Origin: Streptomyces sp. NBC_00190
Lineage (GTDB): Bacteria; Actinomycetota; Actinomycetes; Streptomycetales; Streptomycetaceae
Assembly (NCBI RefSeq): GCF_036203305.1
Contig: NZ_CP108131.1
Location: forward strand, 1,426,001 to 1,490,000
DNA length: 64,000 nucleotides
Reading direction: 5' to 3'
In this document: in pieces, positions 1-9,886 of the stretch
How the letters are laid out: every line of letters begins with the position of its first letter
Position numbering within the stretch: position 1 is the first letter of the stretch
Translations under genes and position numbers: made by a program
Notes under the pieces: model-generated
Seen by the model: the letters and a program-made list of their open reading frames with translations, nothing else
Database searches by the model: none
What the model was told of the DNA's origin: nothing

Positions 1-51
1 GTCGCGGGCATCGTCGAGGACCTCCGCTCCGCAGGGCTCATCACGCCGTAA
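1..51 (+). CDS. C-terminal end of a probable lasso peptide RRE (PqqD-like, B1) protein
   Basis: Only the last 16 codons and the TAA stop of an upstream gene are visible. The tail, IVEDLRSAGLITP, has the form typical of the end of PqqD-like RiPP recognition element proteins, which bind the leader peptide and hand it to the B2 protease. The next gene, 41 bases downstream and on the same strand, is a lasso B2 protease, and that context drives the call more than the 16 residues do. The precursor and the asparagine-synthetase-like cyclase would lie upstream of the window. Confidence 0.55.
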   Translation, partial: VAGIVEDLRSAGLITP

Positions 52-92
52 CCGGACCCGGTCGCCGGCCGCCCCGGAGAAGGGATACGCAG

Positions 93-509
93 ATGTCGAC
101 CCCGGAAGCCGTTCCCTACAACCCTCGCTCCGTCCCCCTGCCCCGCCGCCTCGGGGCGCGCATCGTGATCGGCTGCGCCCATGTGCTGGCCACCCTTCCG
201 CCCCAGCGGATCCGGGCCGTACTGACCCTGCTGCGCCGCGGAGCCCGGCCCGCCACGTGGGCCGAGGCGGAAGCAGCCCGGGAGACGGTGCTCGCCGTGA
301 GCCTGGCCGCGGGCGGACACAAGGGCTGCCTGCCGCGGTCGCTGGCGACGACGCTGCTGTGCCGCTGCCTCGGCCAGTGGCCCACTTGGTGCGTGGGGGT
401 ACGCACCCGTCCGCCGTTCGCCGCGCACGCCTGGGTGGAAGCCGAGGGCAAACCTGTCGGCGAGGGCACGCCGGCCGGATACTTCCAGCGCTTCTTCGCA
501 GTGGAGTGA
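93..509 (+). CDS. Lasso peptide biosynthesis B2 protein (transglutaminase-like leader peptidase)
   Basis: The 138-residue protein belongs to the lasso B2 family, a transglutaminase-fold cysteine protease that removes the leader of the lasso precursor. The catalytic Cys is visible in GGHKGCLPRSLA (Cys79) and the catalytic His in AAHAWVEAEG (His112). The length fits the stand-alone B2 protein of actinobacteria, where B1 and B2 are separate genes. The preceding fragment looks like B1, and an ABC exporter starts 4 bases after the stop, so the three are surely one operon. The ATG at 93 follows a GGAGAAGGG ribosome site. Confidence 0.88.
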   Translation: MSTPEAVPYNPRSVPLPRRLGARIVIGCAHVLATLPPQRIRAVLTLLRRGARPATWAEAEAARETVLAVSLAAGGHKGCLPRSLATTLLCRCLGQWPTWCVGVRTRPPFAAHAWVEAEGKPVGEGTPAGYFQRFFAVE

Positions 510-513
510 GCCC

Positions 514-2253
514 GTGACCCCTGCGTCGCGCGCCCTCATCGGGCACCTCCGACCGCAGCGCCACCGCATGACGGCGGGTGTCCTGCTGGGTCTGCTCGGC
601 AGCGTGATGGGCCTGGCCCAGCCCATGGCGGCCAAACAGGTGATGGACGACATGGGCCGGGGAGGCCCGGCGTACGGCCCGGTGATCGCCCTCAGCGTGC
701 TGGTGGCGGCGGGAGGGATCCTCGTCGGCCTCGGGCACTACGTGCTGGACCGGTCCGCGGAGTCCCTCGTCTGCACCGCCCGGCGCCGGCTGACCGACCG
801 TCTGCTGGCACTACGCGTACCGGTGGTGGAGCGCACCGAACCGGGAGACCTGATCTCCCGCGTCACCTCCGACACGGCGCTGCTGCGGCAAAGCGTTCCT
901 CAGGCGGTGTCGGCCGCGGTCACCGGCACCCTGATCACCCTCGCGACGGTGGTCCTGATGGGCCTGCTCGACGCCGTGCTGCTCGGCGTCACGCTCGGCG
1001 TGGTCGCGTTCGTCGGCATCGTCGTCGCCGTCGTGGCTCCGCGGATCGGCCGGGCGACCCGGCACACGCAGGAGGCGGTCGGCCGCATGGGCGCCGCACT
1101 GGAACGAGCCCTGGGCGCCTTCCGTACGATCAAGGCGTCGGGTGCCGAACACCAGGAGGCGGAGGCGCTGTACCGGGCGGCCGAGCACGCCCGGCGTACC
1201 GGCGTCCGGGCCGCCGCCTGGGAAGCGGTGTCCGCGACCCTGTCGGCGGTCGTCGTGCAGGTCTGCTTCCTGGTCGTGCTGGGGGTGGGGGGCGCGCGCG
1301 TCTCCTCCGGCGCCATCGACGTCTCCACCCTGGTCGCGTTTCTCCTCTACCTCTTCGCGCTCGCACCCCGGATCGGCCAGTTGGTCGAAGGCGTCGGCCA
1401 GTTCCAGATCGGTTCGGCCGCCGCCTCCCGGATCCGGGAGGTCGAGAGTCTGGAGGTCGAGGACACGCACTACGGAAGCGAGGGCAGTACGAGCCGGCCG
1501 AAAGCGGATCCGCTGCCCGCCCGCGTGGCCTTCCGCGATGTCCGCTTCGCCTACCGCCCCGGGCTGCCCCAGGTCCACCACCGTGTCTCCTTCACCGTTC
1601 CCGGCGGAGGCCTGACCGCGTTCGTCGGGCCGTCCGGCACGGGCAAGACCACGGTCTTCTCCCTCATCGAACGCTTCTACGATCCGGACGCCGGCCACGT
1701 ACTGCTGGACGGGAAGGACGTGCGGCAATGGCCCCTGGCCGAACTCCGCGCAGCCATCGGATACGTAGAACAGGACACGCCCGTCCTCGCCGGCACCCTG
1801 CGCGAGAACCTGACGCTGGGCGCGGTCGATGCCACGGAGGAAGAACTCCGCCGCGCCCTGCGCCTTGTCCGCCTCGACTCGGTGACGGACCGTCTGCCCC
1901 GTGGCCTCGACACCGACGTCGGCCACCGCGGCAGCAGCCTCTCGGGCGGCGAGCGCCAGCGCGTCGCGATCGCCCGGGCCCTGCTGCGCCGCCCGAGACT
2001 GCTGCTACTGGACGAAGCCACCTCGCAGCTCGACGCGGCCAACGAGGCGGCACTGCGCGACACCATCACCGACATCGCCGGTCGCATCACCGTCCTCGTC
2101 GTCGCCCACCGCCTGTCCACGGTCACCACGGCCGACCGCATCGTCGTGATGGAGGCCGGCCGCGTACGGGCGGTGGGCACCCACTGCGAACTCCTCGAAG
2201 CGGACGCCCTCTACCGCGAACTGGCCACCACCCAGCTGCTGAACGGGCGGTGA
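514..2253 (+). CDS. ABC transporter, exporter type (probable lasso peptide exporter/immunity)
   Basis: The 579-residue protein is a fused exporter half-transporter. An ABC type 1 membrane domain with about six helices spans roughly residues 15-300. The ATPase domain follows, with Walker A GPSGTGKTT near 371, signature LSGGERQRV near 476, Walker B LLLLDEATS near 496 and an H-loop in VVAHRLST. It has no N-terminal C39 peptidase domain, as expected for lasso D proteins, because B2 removes the leader. The GTG start lies 4 bases after the B2 gene, implying translational coupling. Its likely job is export of the mature lasso peptide and self-protection. The substrate is inferred from context. Confidence 0.88.
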   Translation: MTPASRALIGHLRPQRHRMTAGVLLGLLGSVMGLAQPMAAKQVMDDMGRGGPAYGPVIALSVLVAAGGILVGLGHYVLDRSAESLVCTARRRLTDRLLALRVPVVERTEPGDLISRVTSDTALLRQSVPQAVSAAVTGTLITLATVVLMGLLDAVLLGVTLGVVAFVGIVVAVVAPRIGRATRHTQEAVGRMGAALERALGAFRTIKASGAEHQEAEALYRAAEHARRTGVRAAAWEAVSATLSAVVVQVCFLVVLGVGGARVSSGAIDVSTLVAFLLYLFALAPRIGQLVEGVGQFQIGSAAASRIREVESLEVEDTHYGSEGSTSRPKADPLPARVAFRDVRFAYRPGLPQVHHRVSFTVPGGGLTAFVGPSGTGKTTVFSLIERFYDPDAGHVLLDGKDVRQWPLAELRAAIGYVEQDTPVLAGTLRENLTLGAVDATEEELRRALRLVRLDSVTDRLPRGLDTDVGHRGSSLSGGERQRVAIARALLRRPRLLLLDEATSQLDAANEAALRDTITDIAGRITVLVVAHRLSTVTTADRIVVMEAGRVRAVGTHCELLEADALYRELATTQLLNGR

Positions 2254-2406
2254 TCGCCACCGGCCCGGACCCCGCGACCGGCTCGTACCGCCGGATTCCT
2301 CACGCAAGCGCCGGCCATCTCGCCGGAGGTGAATCCTTTCCGGGCCGCGCCGCCTCTTATGTGCGTACCGGCCGGACCGGGCCGGCAGAACCGGGAGGAA
2401 ACGCCA

Positions 2407-2496
2407 ATGATGGTCACTGGTCTCATGGTGATCGGAGCCCTGCTCGTGGGCGCGTGCAGCTGGCACCTGATGCGGCGGTACAAGAGCCGAAGCTGA
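2407..2496 (+). CDS. Small single-pass membrane peptide (29 residues)
   Basis: The short reading frame starts at ATG 2407 behind a good ribosome site (GGGAGGAAA, 6 bases upstream). It encodes one hydrophobic helix (MVTGLMVIGALLVGACSW) followed by a basic tail with MRRYKSR, the usual pattern of a small inner-membrane peptide with its positive end in the cytoplasm. It lies between the lasso exporter and an ECF sigma factor gene that begins 40 bases downstream. I do not recognise a family. The ribosome site and the clean helix argue it is translated; its small size keeps confidence moderate. Confidence 0.5.
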   Translation: MMVTGLMVIGALLVGACSWHLMRRYKSRS

Positions 2497-2535
2497 CCAG
2501 CGCCGCGCAGGAGGCCTTACGGATATGAGTAGCAG

Positions 2536-3135
2536 ATGAAACAACGATCCCCCTGGCCGGACGACCGGCTGATCAAGGCCGCCCAGGACGGCGACGCCAC
2601 TTCGCTCGCCACCGTCGTCATGGCATCGCAGCCTCATGTGCGCAAGTTCGCCATGTCGCTGTGCGCCTCGCCGCACGACGCGGAGGACGCGGCGCAGGAG
2701 GCGCTGATCACCCTTTACCGGAAGATCGGCACCTTGCGGGCCACCGGCGCGCTCGCCTCGTGGATGTTCCGGATCGTGCGCAACGAATGCCTCCGGCAGG
2801 TACGGCTACTCGTCTCGCGGAGGGACGAGGCGTCGGCCGGACCGGAGACGTCCGCGGAAAGGTCCGCCGAGGACGCGGTGCTCCACAGGCTGGAGGTGGA
2901 GCGGATCTCGGCTGCCGTCAGCGCCCTTCCCCGTGACCAGCGGCAGGTCCTGATCATGCGGGACATGCAGGGCCTGCCCGGCAAGACCGTCGCCCATTCG
3001 CTCGGTCTGAGCAGCGCTGCGATGAAGTCCCGGCTGCACAGGGCACGCGCGGCACTGCGTCACTCACTGGCAGTGACCGACCGGGTGCCCGACCGAGCCA
3101 TCGACCAACCAGCGGGAGAAGACGCACGGCCATGA
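2536..3135 (+). CDS. ECF-type RNA polymerase sigma factor
   Basis: The 199-residue sigma-70 family protein has only regions 2 and 4. Region 2 spans about residues 30-95 and includes HDAEDAAQEALITLYRKI, the core-binding and -10 recognition part. Region 4 spans about 130-185, with LPRDQRQVLIMRDMQG and a helix-turn-helix ending in MKSRLHRARAALR. No SnoaL-like extension is present. No obvious zinc-binding anti-sigma gene is adjacent; instead the stop overlaps the start of a small membrane Cys protein by ATGA, so the two are translationally coupled. That neighbour may be a target or a sensor. Confidence 0.9.
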   Translation: MKQRSPWPDDRLIKAAQDGDATSLATVVMASQPHVRKFAMSLCASPHDAEDAAQEALITLYRKIGTLRATGALASWMFRIVRNECLRQVRLLVSRRDEASAGPETSAERSAEDAVLHRLEVERISAAVSALPRDQRQVLIMRDMQGLPGKTVAHSLGLSSAAMKSRLHRARAALRHSLAVTDRVPDRAIDQPAGEDARP

Positions 3136-3464
3136 ACACCACGAAGCCCCCTCGGGGGGCGCCCGAGATGAATTTCGCCAGCCGGTCCGTCCCGCGCCAC
3201 CTGGCGCGCGGCGCCATCGGCTTCGGGCTGATCATCGGCTCGATCGCCCTGGTGCCCGTCGCCGGCCCGGCCACCCTGCTGGCGGCCCCGTTGGCCTTGA
3301 TCGCCTTCCGCGGCTGCCCCACCTGCTGGATGGTCGGCCTGGCCCAGACCGTCTCTCGCGGCCGTCTGGAGCGCCAGTGCGTGGACGGCGTCTGCTCCCT
3401 TGCCAAGGCGCACCCGGCGTCAACCGCCGGAAGTGCCCCACCGGGGCGTCACGGCGGCGGATAG
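3132..3464 (+). CDS. Small membrane protein with a CPTC motif, coupled to the sigma factor
   Basis: The 110-residue protein has two closely spaced hydrophobic segments (about residues 28-45 and 47-60). They are followed by GCPTCWMVGL and a second cysteine pair in CVDGVCSL. The fold resembles DUF2892/YgaP-like membrane segments, and the four cysteines could form a metal site or disulfides. The start overlaps the sigma factor stop by ATGA, so expression is coupled. A role as a redox-responsive partner of the sigma factor is inference only. The last 16 bases overlap the 3' end of the convergent MASE1 gene. Confidence 0.72.
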   Translation: MNTTKPPRGAPEMNFASRSVPRHLARGAIGFGLIIGSIALVPVAGPATLLAAPLALIAFRGCPTCWMVGLAQTVSRGRLERQCVDGVCSLAKAHPASTAGSAPPGRHGGG

Positions 3465-4432
3465 TTCTCGGGCGGATACTCGTCCGGCTCGGGCCGCGGC
3501 TCCATCCGGGCCACCATCTCCGAAAGCCGCGCGCAGACCCGTGTGAGCTTCTCATGCGTTCTGTCGCGTTCGGTGATGACGGCCGCGATGAGGAGAGCCG
3601 TCAGCGCCGTCGTGCCGTTGAAGGCCTGGAGCGTGACCATGTTGGCGAAGACGTCCTTGCCGACGAACGGGCCCCTGTCGCCGGCGGCCGCCAGAATCGC
3701 CAGCGTCGACACCACGAGCGCGCACGGCGCCGCGCCGGGCAGCCGGAAGCGGAAGCCCGCCCAGATCAAGAACGGCGAGATGAGGAAGAGCAGGTTCGAA
3801 TCAGGCGTGTGCGTCACCAAGAGCGTGACGAAAACCGTACCGAGCGCCAGCGCCACCGCCTCGAGCCACCGGCCGGGTCCGGCCCGCGACGGCCACCGCG
3901 CCTTGCGCAGCACGAGCAGGAAGGGTGTGACGACAAGGATTCCCATCGCGTCACCGGTCCACCACACCGACCACGTCGGCCAGAATTCGCCCGCATCCAG
4001 TGCTCCGGAGAGGACCAGCACGCCGCTGCCGATGGTTGAACTGATCAACATACCGGCGAGCGCGCCGAGGAAGACCAGCGCCAGTACGTCGCGCAGGCGG
4101 TCCAGCTCGTTCCTGAACCCGGCGCTGCGCAGCATCAGGCAGGCGCAGACCGGCGCCAGGGTATTGCCCACCGCGATGGCAATTACGGAGATCAACGACG
4201 GCCCGAGGAACACATTGGCCAGGAACGCGCCCAGTGCGATGCCCGGCCAGACGCGCAGCCCCAGTATCAGGAGCGCGGCCAGCGCGACGCCGGTCGGCGG
4301 CCACAGGGGCGTGACCTGGTCACGCACCAGCTGCTGAAGAAGGCCGACCCGGGCGGCCCCGTAGTAGACGGCGGCGACGGCGAGAATGCGCAGAGCGGTG
4401 GACCCGTGACGACCGATCGTTGCGCTGCGCAC
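3449..4432 (-). CDS. MASE1-domain integral membrane protein
   Basis: The 327-residue protein has about eight to nine hydrophobic helices and the MASE1 signature near the N-terminus (VTPLWPPTGVALAALL, about residue 40). MASE1 is a membrane sensor domain normally joined to a kinase or diguanylate cyclase. Here only a short coiled helix near 290-315 and a proline-rich tail follow it, with no catalytic domain. It starts at a GTG 72 bases downstream of the SpoIIE-type phosphatase gene on the same strand, so the pair may act together as sensor and output. That pairing is inference. Confidence 0.85.
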   Translation of the reverse strand: MRSATIGRHGSTALRILAVAAVYYGAARVGLLQQLVRDQVTPLWPPTGVALAALLILGLRVWPGIALGAFLANVFLGPSLISVIAIAVGNTLAPVCACLMLRSAGFRNELDRLRDVLALVFLGALAGMLISSTIGSGVLVLSGALDAGEFWPTWSVWWTGDAMGILVVTPFLLVLRKARWPSRAGPGRWLEAVALALGTVFVTLLVTHTPDSNLLFLISPFLIWAGFRFRLPGAAPCALVVSTLAILAAAGDRGPFVGKDVFANMVTLQAFNGTTALTALLIAAVITERDRTHEKLTRVCARLSEMVARMEPRPEPDEYPPENYPPP

Positions 4433-4504
4433 GACAGCAGTCTGCGCTCAGATCCCGCCACCGGCGACCGCGGCAACGGCGACGACGGCGGCCACGCTCA
4501 TCGG

Positions 4505-5335
4505 TCAGGCCGGCTCCTGCGGACCGTCGTAGCGGACGACGAGGACCGCGGCATCGTCGCGGTGTCCCGTCAGGTCGGCCACTTTGACGACGGCGGAGGC
4601 CAGCACGTCGGGATCGGCGTCGAACCCCGCGCGCACCAGTTTGACCACTTCGGCCAGACCGGCCTCCATCGTGTAGTGCGGGCCCTCCACCACTCCGTCG
4701 GTGAGCAGCACGAGAACCCCTGCCTCTGTCAGACGCCGGTGGGTCACCGGATACCGCTCACCCGGCATGATGCCGAGCGGCGGCCCTCCGCGGTCGAGTG
4801 CTATGCCGTAGCGGCCGCTGGCGGTGGCCCAGACCATCGGGACGTGGCCGGCCCTGGAGTCCGTCAGATCGCGACTGACCGGATCGAAACGAAGGAAACA
4901 GCACGTCGCGAAGAGGCCGCACCCCATGGCGATCAGCAGATCGTTGGCGCGGCCCAGCACCTCGCGGGTGTCGCTCGTCGTCTGTGCGAGGGCACGCAGG
5001 CTGGTACGCACCTGCCCCATGAAGGCGATGGCCTCCACGTCATGGCCCTGTACATCGCCGACCGTGAGCCCCAGTGACCCGTCGTGCATGACGAAGGCGT
5101 CGTACCAGTCACCGCCCACGTCCAGACCGCCTCGTGACGGCGCGTACCTGGCGGCCAGACGCAACCCGGGCAGCTTCGGCAGCCCGGGCGGGAGCATGTG
5201 GCGCTGCAGAGCCATGGCCAGCTCGACCCTGGCCCGCTGGTACTCGATCCGTTCCAAGGCCTGATCGACGAGCTGTCCGAGTGCGACCAGAAGGTCCTCA
5301 ACACTGTCGGGCGGCTCAGGACGGGGTCCGCGCAT
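4505..5335 (-). CDS. SpoIIE-family PP2C serine/threonine phosphatase
   Basis: The 276-residue protein is a SpoIIE/RsbU-type phosphatase that would dephosphorylate an anti-sigma-factor antagonist. After a helical N-terminus (about 1-50) come LQRHMLPPGLPKLPG, GGLDVGGDWYDAF and VGDVQGHDVEA, the first acidic metal-binding motifs. Later come LLTDGVVEGP and HRDDAAVLVV with the remaining metal aspartates. The ATG at 5335 is chosen because GGAG sits 5 bases upstream; a GTG at 5338 is too close. It lacks its own sensor domain. The MASE1 gene just downstream on the same strand is a candidate partner. Confidence 0.92.
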   Translation of the reverse strand: MRGPRPEPPDSVEDLLVALGQLVDQALERIEYQRARVELAMALQRHMLPPGLPKLPGLRLAARYAPSRGGLDVGGDWYDAFVMHDGSLGLTVGDVQGHDVEAIAFMGQVRTSLRALAQTTSDTREVLGRANDLLIAMGCGLFATCCFLRFDPVSRDLTDSRAGHVPMVWATASGRYGIALDRGGPPLGIMPGERYPVTHRRLTEAGVLVLLTDGVVEGPHYTMEAGLAEVVKLVRAGFDADPDVLASAVVKVADLTGHRDDAAVLVVRYDGPQEPA

Positions 5336-5436
5336 CACGGCTCCTGGCTCTCCCCCAGCCTCCTCACCTCACCCTAGCCGCCGTCGGCGCATGCCTCCAC
5401 AGGGGTGAAACGGTGGGCGGGACGTCGCGGTGTACG

Positions 5437-5472
5437 CCCGCGCGGGCACGCCCCCCCGCGTGCCCGCGCGGG
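5437..5472 (-). terminator. Hairpin terminator after the deiminase remnant
   Basis: Perfect 14-base arms, 5437-5450 and 5459-5472, flank an 8-base C-rich loop. The hairpin begins 2 bases after the surviving stop codon of the agmatine deiminase remnant (minus strand, stop at 5474-5476). It looks like that gene's original terminator, retained after the gene decayed. No T-tract follows, which is usual in Streptomyces. Confidence 0.7.
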
Positions 5473-5473
5473 A

Positions 5474-6053
5474 TCAGGCAGCGGGAGGCACGACCGGCTG
5501 CGACTGGGTGCCGCAGTGGATGCCGCCGCCACCGCCGGCGATGTTGTCGATGTTGAGCTGGACGACGCTCCGGCCGGGGTACGCGGCCCGCAGGATGCTG
5601 TAGGCGTCGCCGTCGGCGACGCTCTCGCCGAACTGGGGGGCGATGACGGCGCCGGGCAGTCGGTGATGTCCTGACCGGCCAGGCCCGGTACCCCGATCAC
5701 CTTGCCGATGCCGAGCGCCGTCTTCATCGCCTGTTCGACCTGGTCCTGGGTCCTGCCCGGGTTGCGGTTGCTGTTGGCCAGCGAGCTGACCGTGGCCAGC
5801 AGCGTTCCCTGACCGTCGGTCTCCAGCGAGCCGCCCTCGCCCACGAACGAGGCCTGGATCCGGTTGACACCGTACTGGCCGAGGAGCTTCGCGGCGGCCG
5901 TCGCGTCGTCGGCGAAGGGCTCCCGATCAGCAGGCGGCGGCCCAGAAGGCGTGCGGCTCCGAGGTCGAGGTCATCCCCTTGGCGGTCGACGACCTGTGGG
6001 CCCGTGACACCGTGCCGGTGTTCGTGGAAGAGGGCGCCCGGCTCGGTGACGGA
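5474..6053 (-). pseudogene. Rearranged remnant of a peptidyl-arginine/agmatine deiminase family gene with an internal inversion
   Basis: Three pieces of one family are present. On the minus strand, about 5924 down to 5665 encodes a middle part with SFVGEGGSLETDGQGTLLAT and GLAGQDITD. The frame then shifts, and about 5656-5474 continues with GGGGGIHCGTQSQP, which carries the catalytic Cys region, ending at a stop. The shift comes with loss of roughly ten codons. On the plus strand, 5925-6053 encodes VIPLAVDDLWARDTVPVFVE, the part that should precede the middle piece, so it is inverted relative to the rest. The N-terminus and the segment between the pieces are missing. The gene cannot make a working enzyme. 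Confidence 0.82.
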
Positions 6054-6130
6054 CCTACACGCTGCGGGACTTGCGCAGATCGATGCCGCGGACGGCGTCT
6101 CGGCTGCCCGGACGTGGCTGCGCTCCGCGC

Positions 6131-6706
6131 CTACGGCACGGCATCCGCGCCGACGGCCCGCCGGTAGGCGACGTGTCCGCCCAGCGCGCCACTCACGGCG
6201 ACCGCCGTCAGCCCGGCGAGGGACCAGCCCCGGCCCTTGACCGTGTGGCCTCGCATCCTCGCCTTGAGGGACAGGACGTAACAGGCGATCACGGCCACGT
6301 TCGACACCGCGTGGGCCAATCCGACCCGGGCCTCGCGCGGCGGCAGATCCGCCCAGTCGAGCCAGCCGGCCACGGCCGCCGGACCGGCTCCCGCCAGTCC
6401 GACGGCCGTGAGCGTCGAGACCGCGGGCTGCCCGCCGGGCACGACGTCCATCACCCCGGCCGACAGCAGGCAGCCGACCGGCACCTGCACCAGTACGGGA
6501 TGCAGCGGATGCCCCAAGGGCCTGCCCCGCAGGATGTCGCGTGCCCCGCCCAGTGGAAGAGCCCGGATGGCCCGCTGGAGAACACGAACCGCCGGATCCA
6601 CGATGGTGGTCCGTTCGATGTGGTCCACGCTTCTCAGCCACCCGGCGGACGCCGTCTCGAGAGCCCCGGCCGGGCCCGTCTTCATGGACCTGATCTGTGT
6701 GTTCAT
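6131..6706 (-). CDS. DUF2231 membrane protein without its usual Rieske partner domain
   Basis: The 191-residue protein matches the DUF2231 type, with RGRPLGHPLHPVLVQVPVG (about residues 60-80, paired histidines) and about four hydrophobic helices, ending in GGHVAYRRAVGADAVP. Many actinobacterial relatives continue after this HLAYRRAVG-like point into a Rieske [2Fe-2S] domain. Here the frame stops at TAG (6131-6133), and the next sequence is the rearranged deiminase remnant, so a C-terminal loss is possible. The ATG at 6706 lacks a clear ribosome site. A short DUF2231-only protein also exists in nature, so this may be intact. Confidence 0.72.
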   Translation of the reverse strand: MNTQIRSMKTGPAGALETASAGWLRSVDHIERTTIVDPAVRVLQRAIRALPLGGARDILRGRPLGHPLHPVLVQVPVGCLLSAGVMDVVPGGQPAVSTLTAVGLAGAGPAAVAGWLDWADLPPREARVGLAHAVSNVAVIACYVLSLKARMRGHTVKGRGWSLAGLTAVAVSGALGGHVAYRRAVGADAVP

Positions 6707-6807
6707 GGAGGTCGCCTACCCGGCCGTGCTCCGCCACGCCCGCAGGTCACCGAATTCCCAGCCAGATGGCCGCCGCCCGCACCGCCCCGCTCCGCGGTGC
6801 CCCGGGG

Positions 6808-7236
6808 TCACCCGTGCGGCCGGACCTGCACGCAGGAGGGGCAGAGCCCGCGGTAGACGACCTCGGCCCCGGACACCGTGAAGCCGAACCGCTCCTGCGC
6901 CGGGAGACCCGCCAGCACGTCGCCGACCGGGTGGACGTCGCGGATGATGCCGCAGCCGGAGCACACCAGGTGCTGGTGCGGGTGGTGCGCGTTGGGGTCG
7001 TAGCGCTTCGCGCGGCCGTGGGCGCAGACCTCCACGACCTCACCGAGCAGCACGAGTTCACCCAGGGTGTTGTAGACGGTCGCCCGGGAGATCTCGGGCA
7101 GTCGCCGTGCCGCGCGGGCGTGCACCTCGTCGGCCGTCAGGTGCACGTGCTCGCCGTCGAGGACCTCCGCGACGACACGCCGCTGGGATGTCATGCGCCA
7201 GCCACGCCCTCGCAGTCGCTGCAGCAGGTCACTCAT
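6808..7236 (-). CDS. Fur-family peroxide-type repressor, divergent from katG
   Basis: The 142-residue protein has the Fur winged helix (LRGRGWRMTSQRRVVAEVL to SRATVYNTLGELVLLG, about residues 5-70). The metal-binding half follows, with HHPHQHLVCSGCG and GLCPSCVQV, the two CxxC pairs of the structural zinc site. Its position head-to-head with a catalase-peroxidase gene makes a peroxide-sensing repressor of that gene (CatR/FurA/PerR-like) the natural reading. In many Streptomyces furA precedes katG on the same strand; here the two are divergent. The ATG at 7236 has AGGTGA upstream. Confidence 0.9.
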   Translation of the reverse strand: MSDLLQRLRGRGWRMTSQRRVVAEVLDGEHVHLTADEVHARAARRLPEISRATVYNTLGELVLLGEVVEVCAHGRAKRYDPNAHHPHQHLVCSGCGIIRDVHPVGDVLAGLPAQERFGFTVSGAEVVYRGLCPSCVQVRPHG

Positions 7237-7346
7237 TTTCGGTTCACCTGTTCAGGCTCGGCGGGATGGAAGAAGTCTACCGGCACGGGTTCGGCTTCTG
7301 ACGGGAAGCGGCGGAGGCGGTCTTCCGGGCGGCAGCGCCATATGTC

Positions 7347-7361
7347 TCGGAGGAATTCCGA
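7347..7361. promoter_or_regulatory. Candidate operator in the 307-base fur-katG intergenic region
   Basis: The sequence TCGGAGGAATTCCGA has 5-base inverted arms (TCGGA/TCCGA) around 5 bases and contains GGAATTCC. It lies about mid-way between the fur start (7236) and the katG start (7544). The rest of 7237-7543 shows no other gene. It is a plausible repressor site only because of its symmetry and position; it does not match a Fur or PerR box that I can cite. Confidence 0.3.
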
Positions 7362-7372
7362 CTGCTTGTTAG

Positions 7373-9733
<2,361 letters not shown>

Positions 9734-9744
9734 GCCCGATGCAC

Positions 9745-9788
9745 CGGCCTGCCCCGTCCTGACTGACGCGTCAGGACGGAGCAGGCCG
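9745..9788 (+). terminator. Terminator after katG
   Basis: A long inverted repeat starts 11 bases after the katG stop. The outer arms are 9745-9752 and 9781-9788. The inner arms are 9754-9762 (CCGTCCTGA) and 9771-9779, with an 8-base loop. The arms pair fully apart from single unpaired bases at the junctions. Confidence 0.8.
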
Positions 9789-9886
9789 TCCAGGTCCCGC
9801 CGGATCGGGGGGCGCCCTGCCACTGGACGGGGGAATCGGCCGACGGGTCGGCGGGGAGCCCCGCCCGGGCGGGCAGGGATCGGAGC

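Noticed and set aside
2254..2406. Possible riboswitch before the small membrane peptide
   Set aside because: There are some short inverted segments and a GGAGGTGAATCC stretch, but I could not fold it into any known class with its conserved core.
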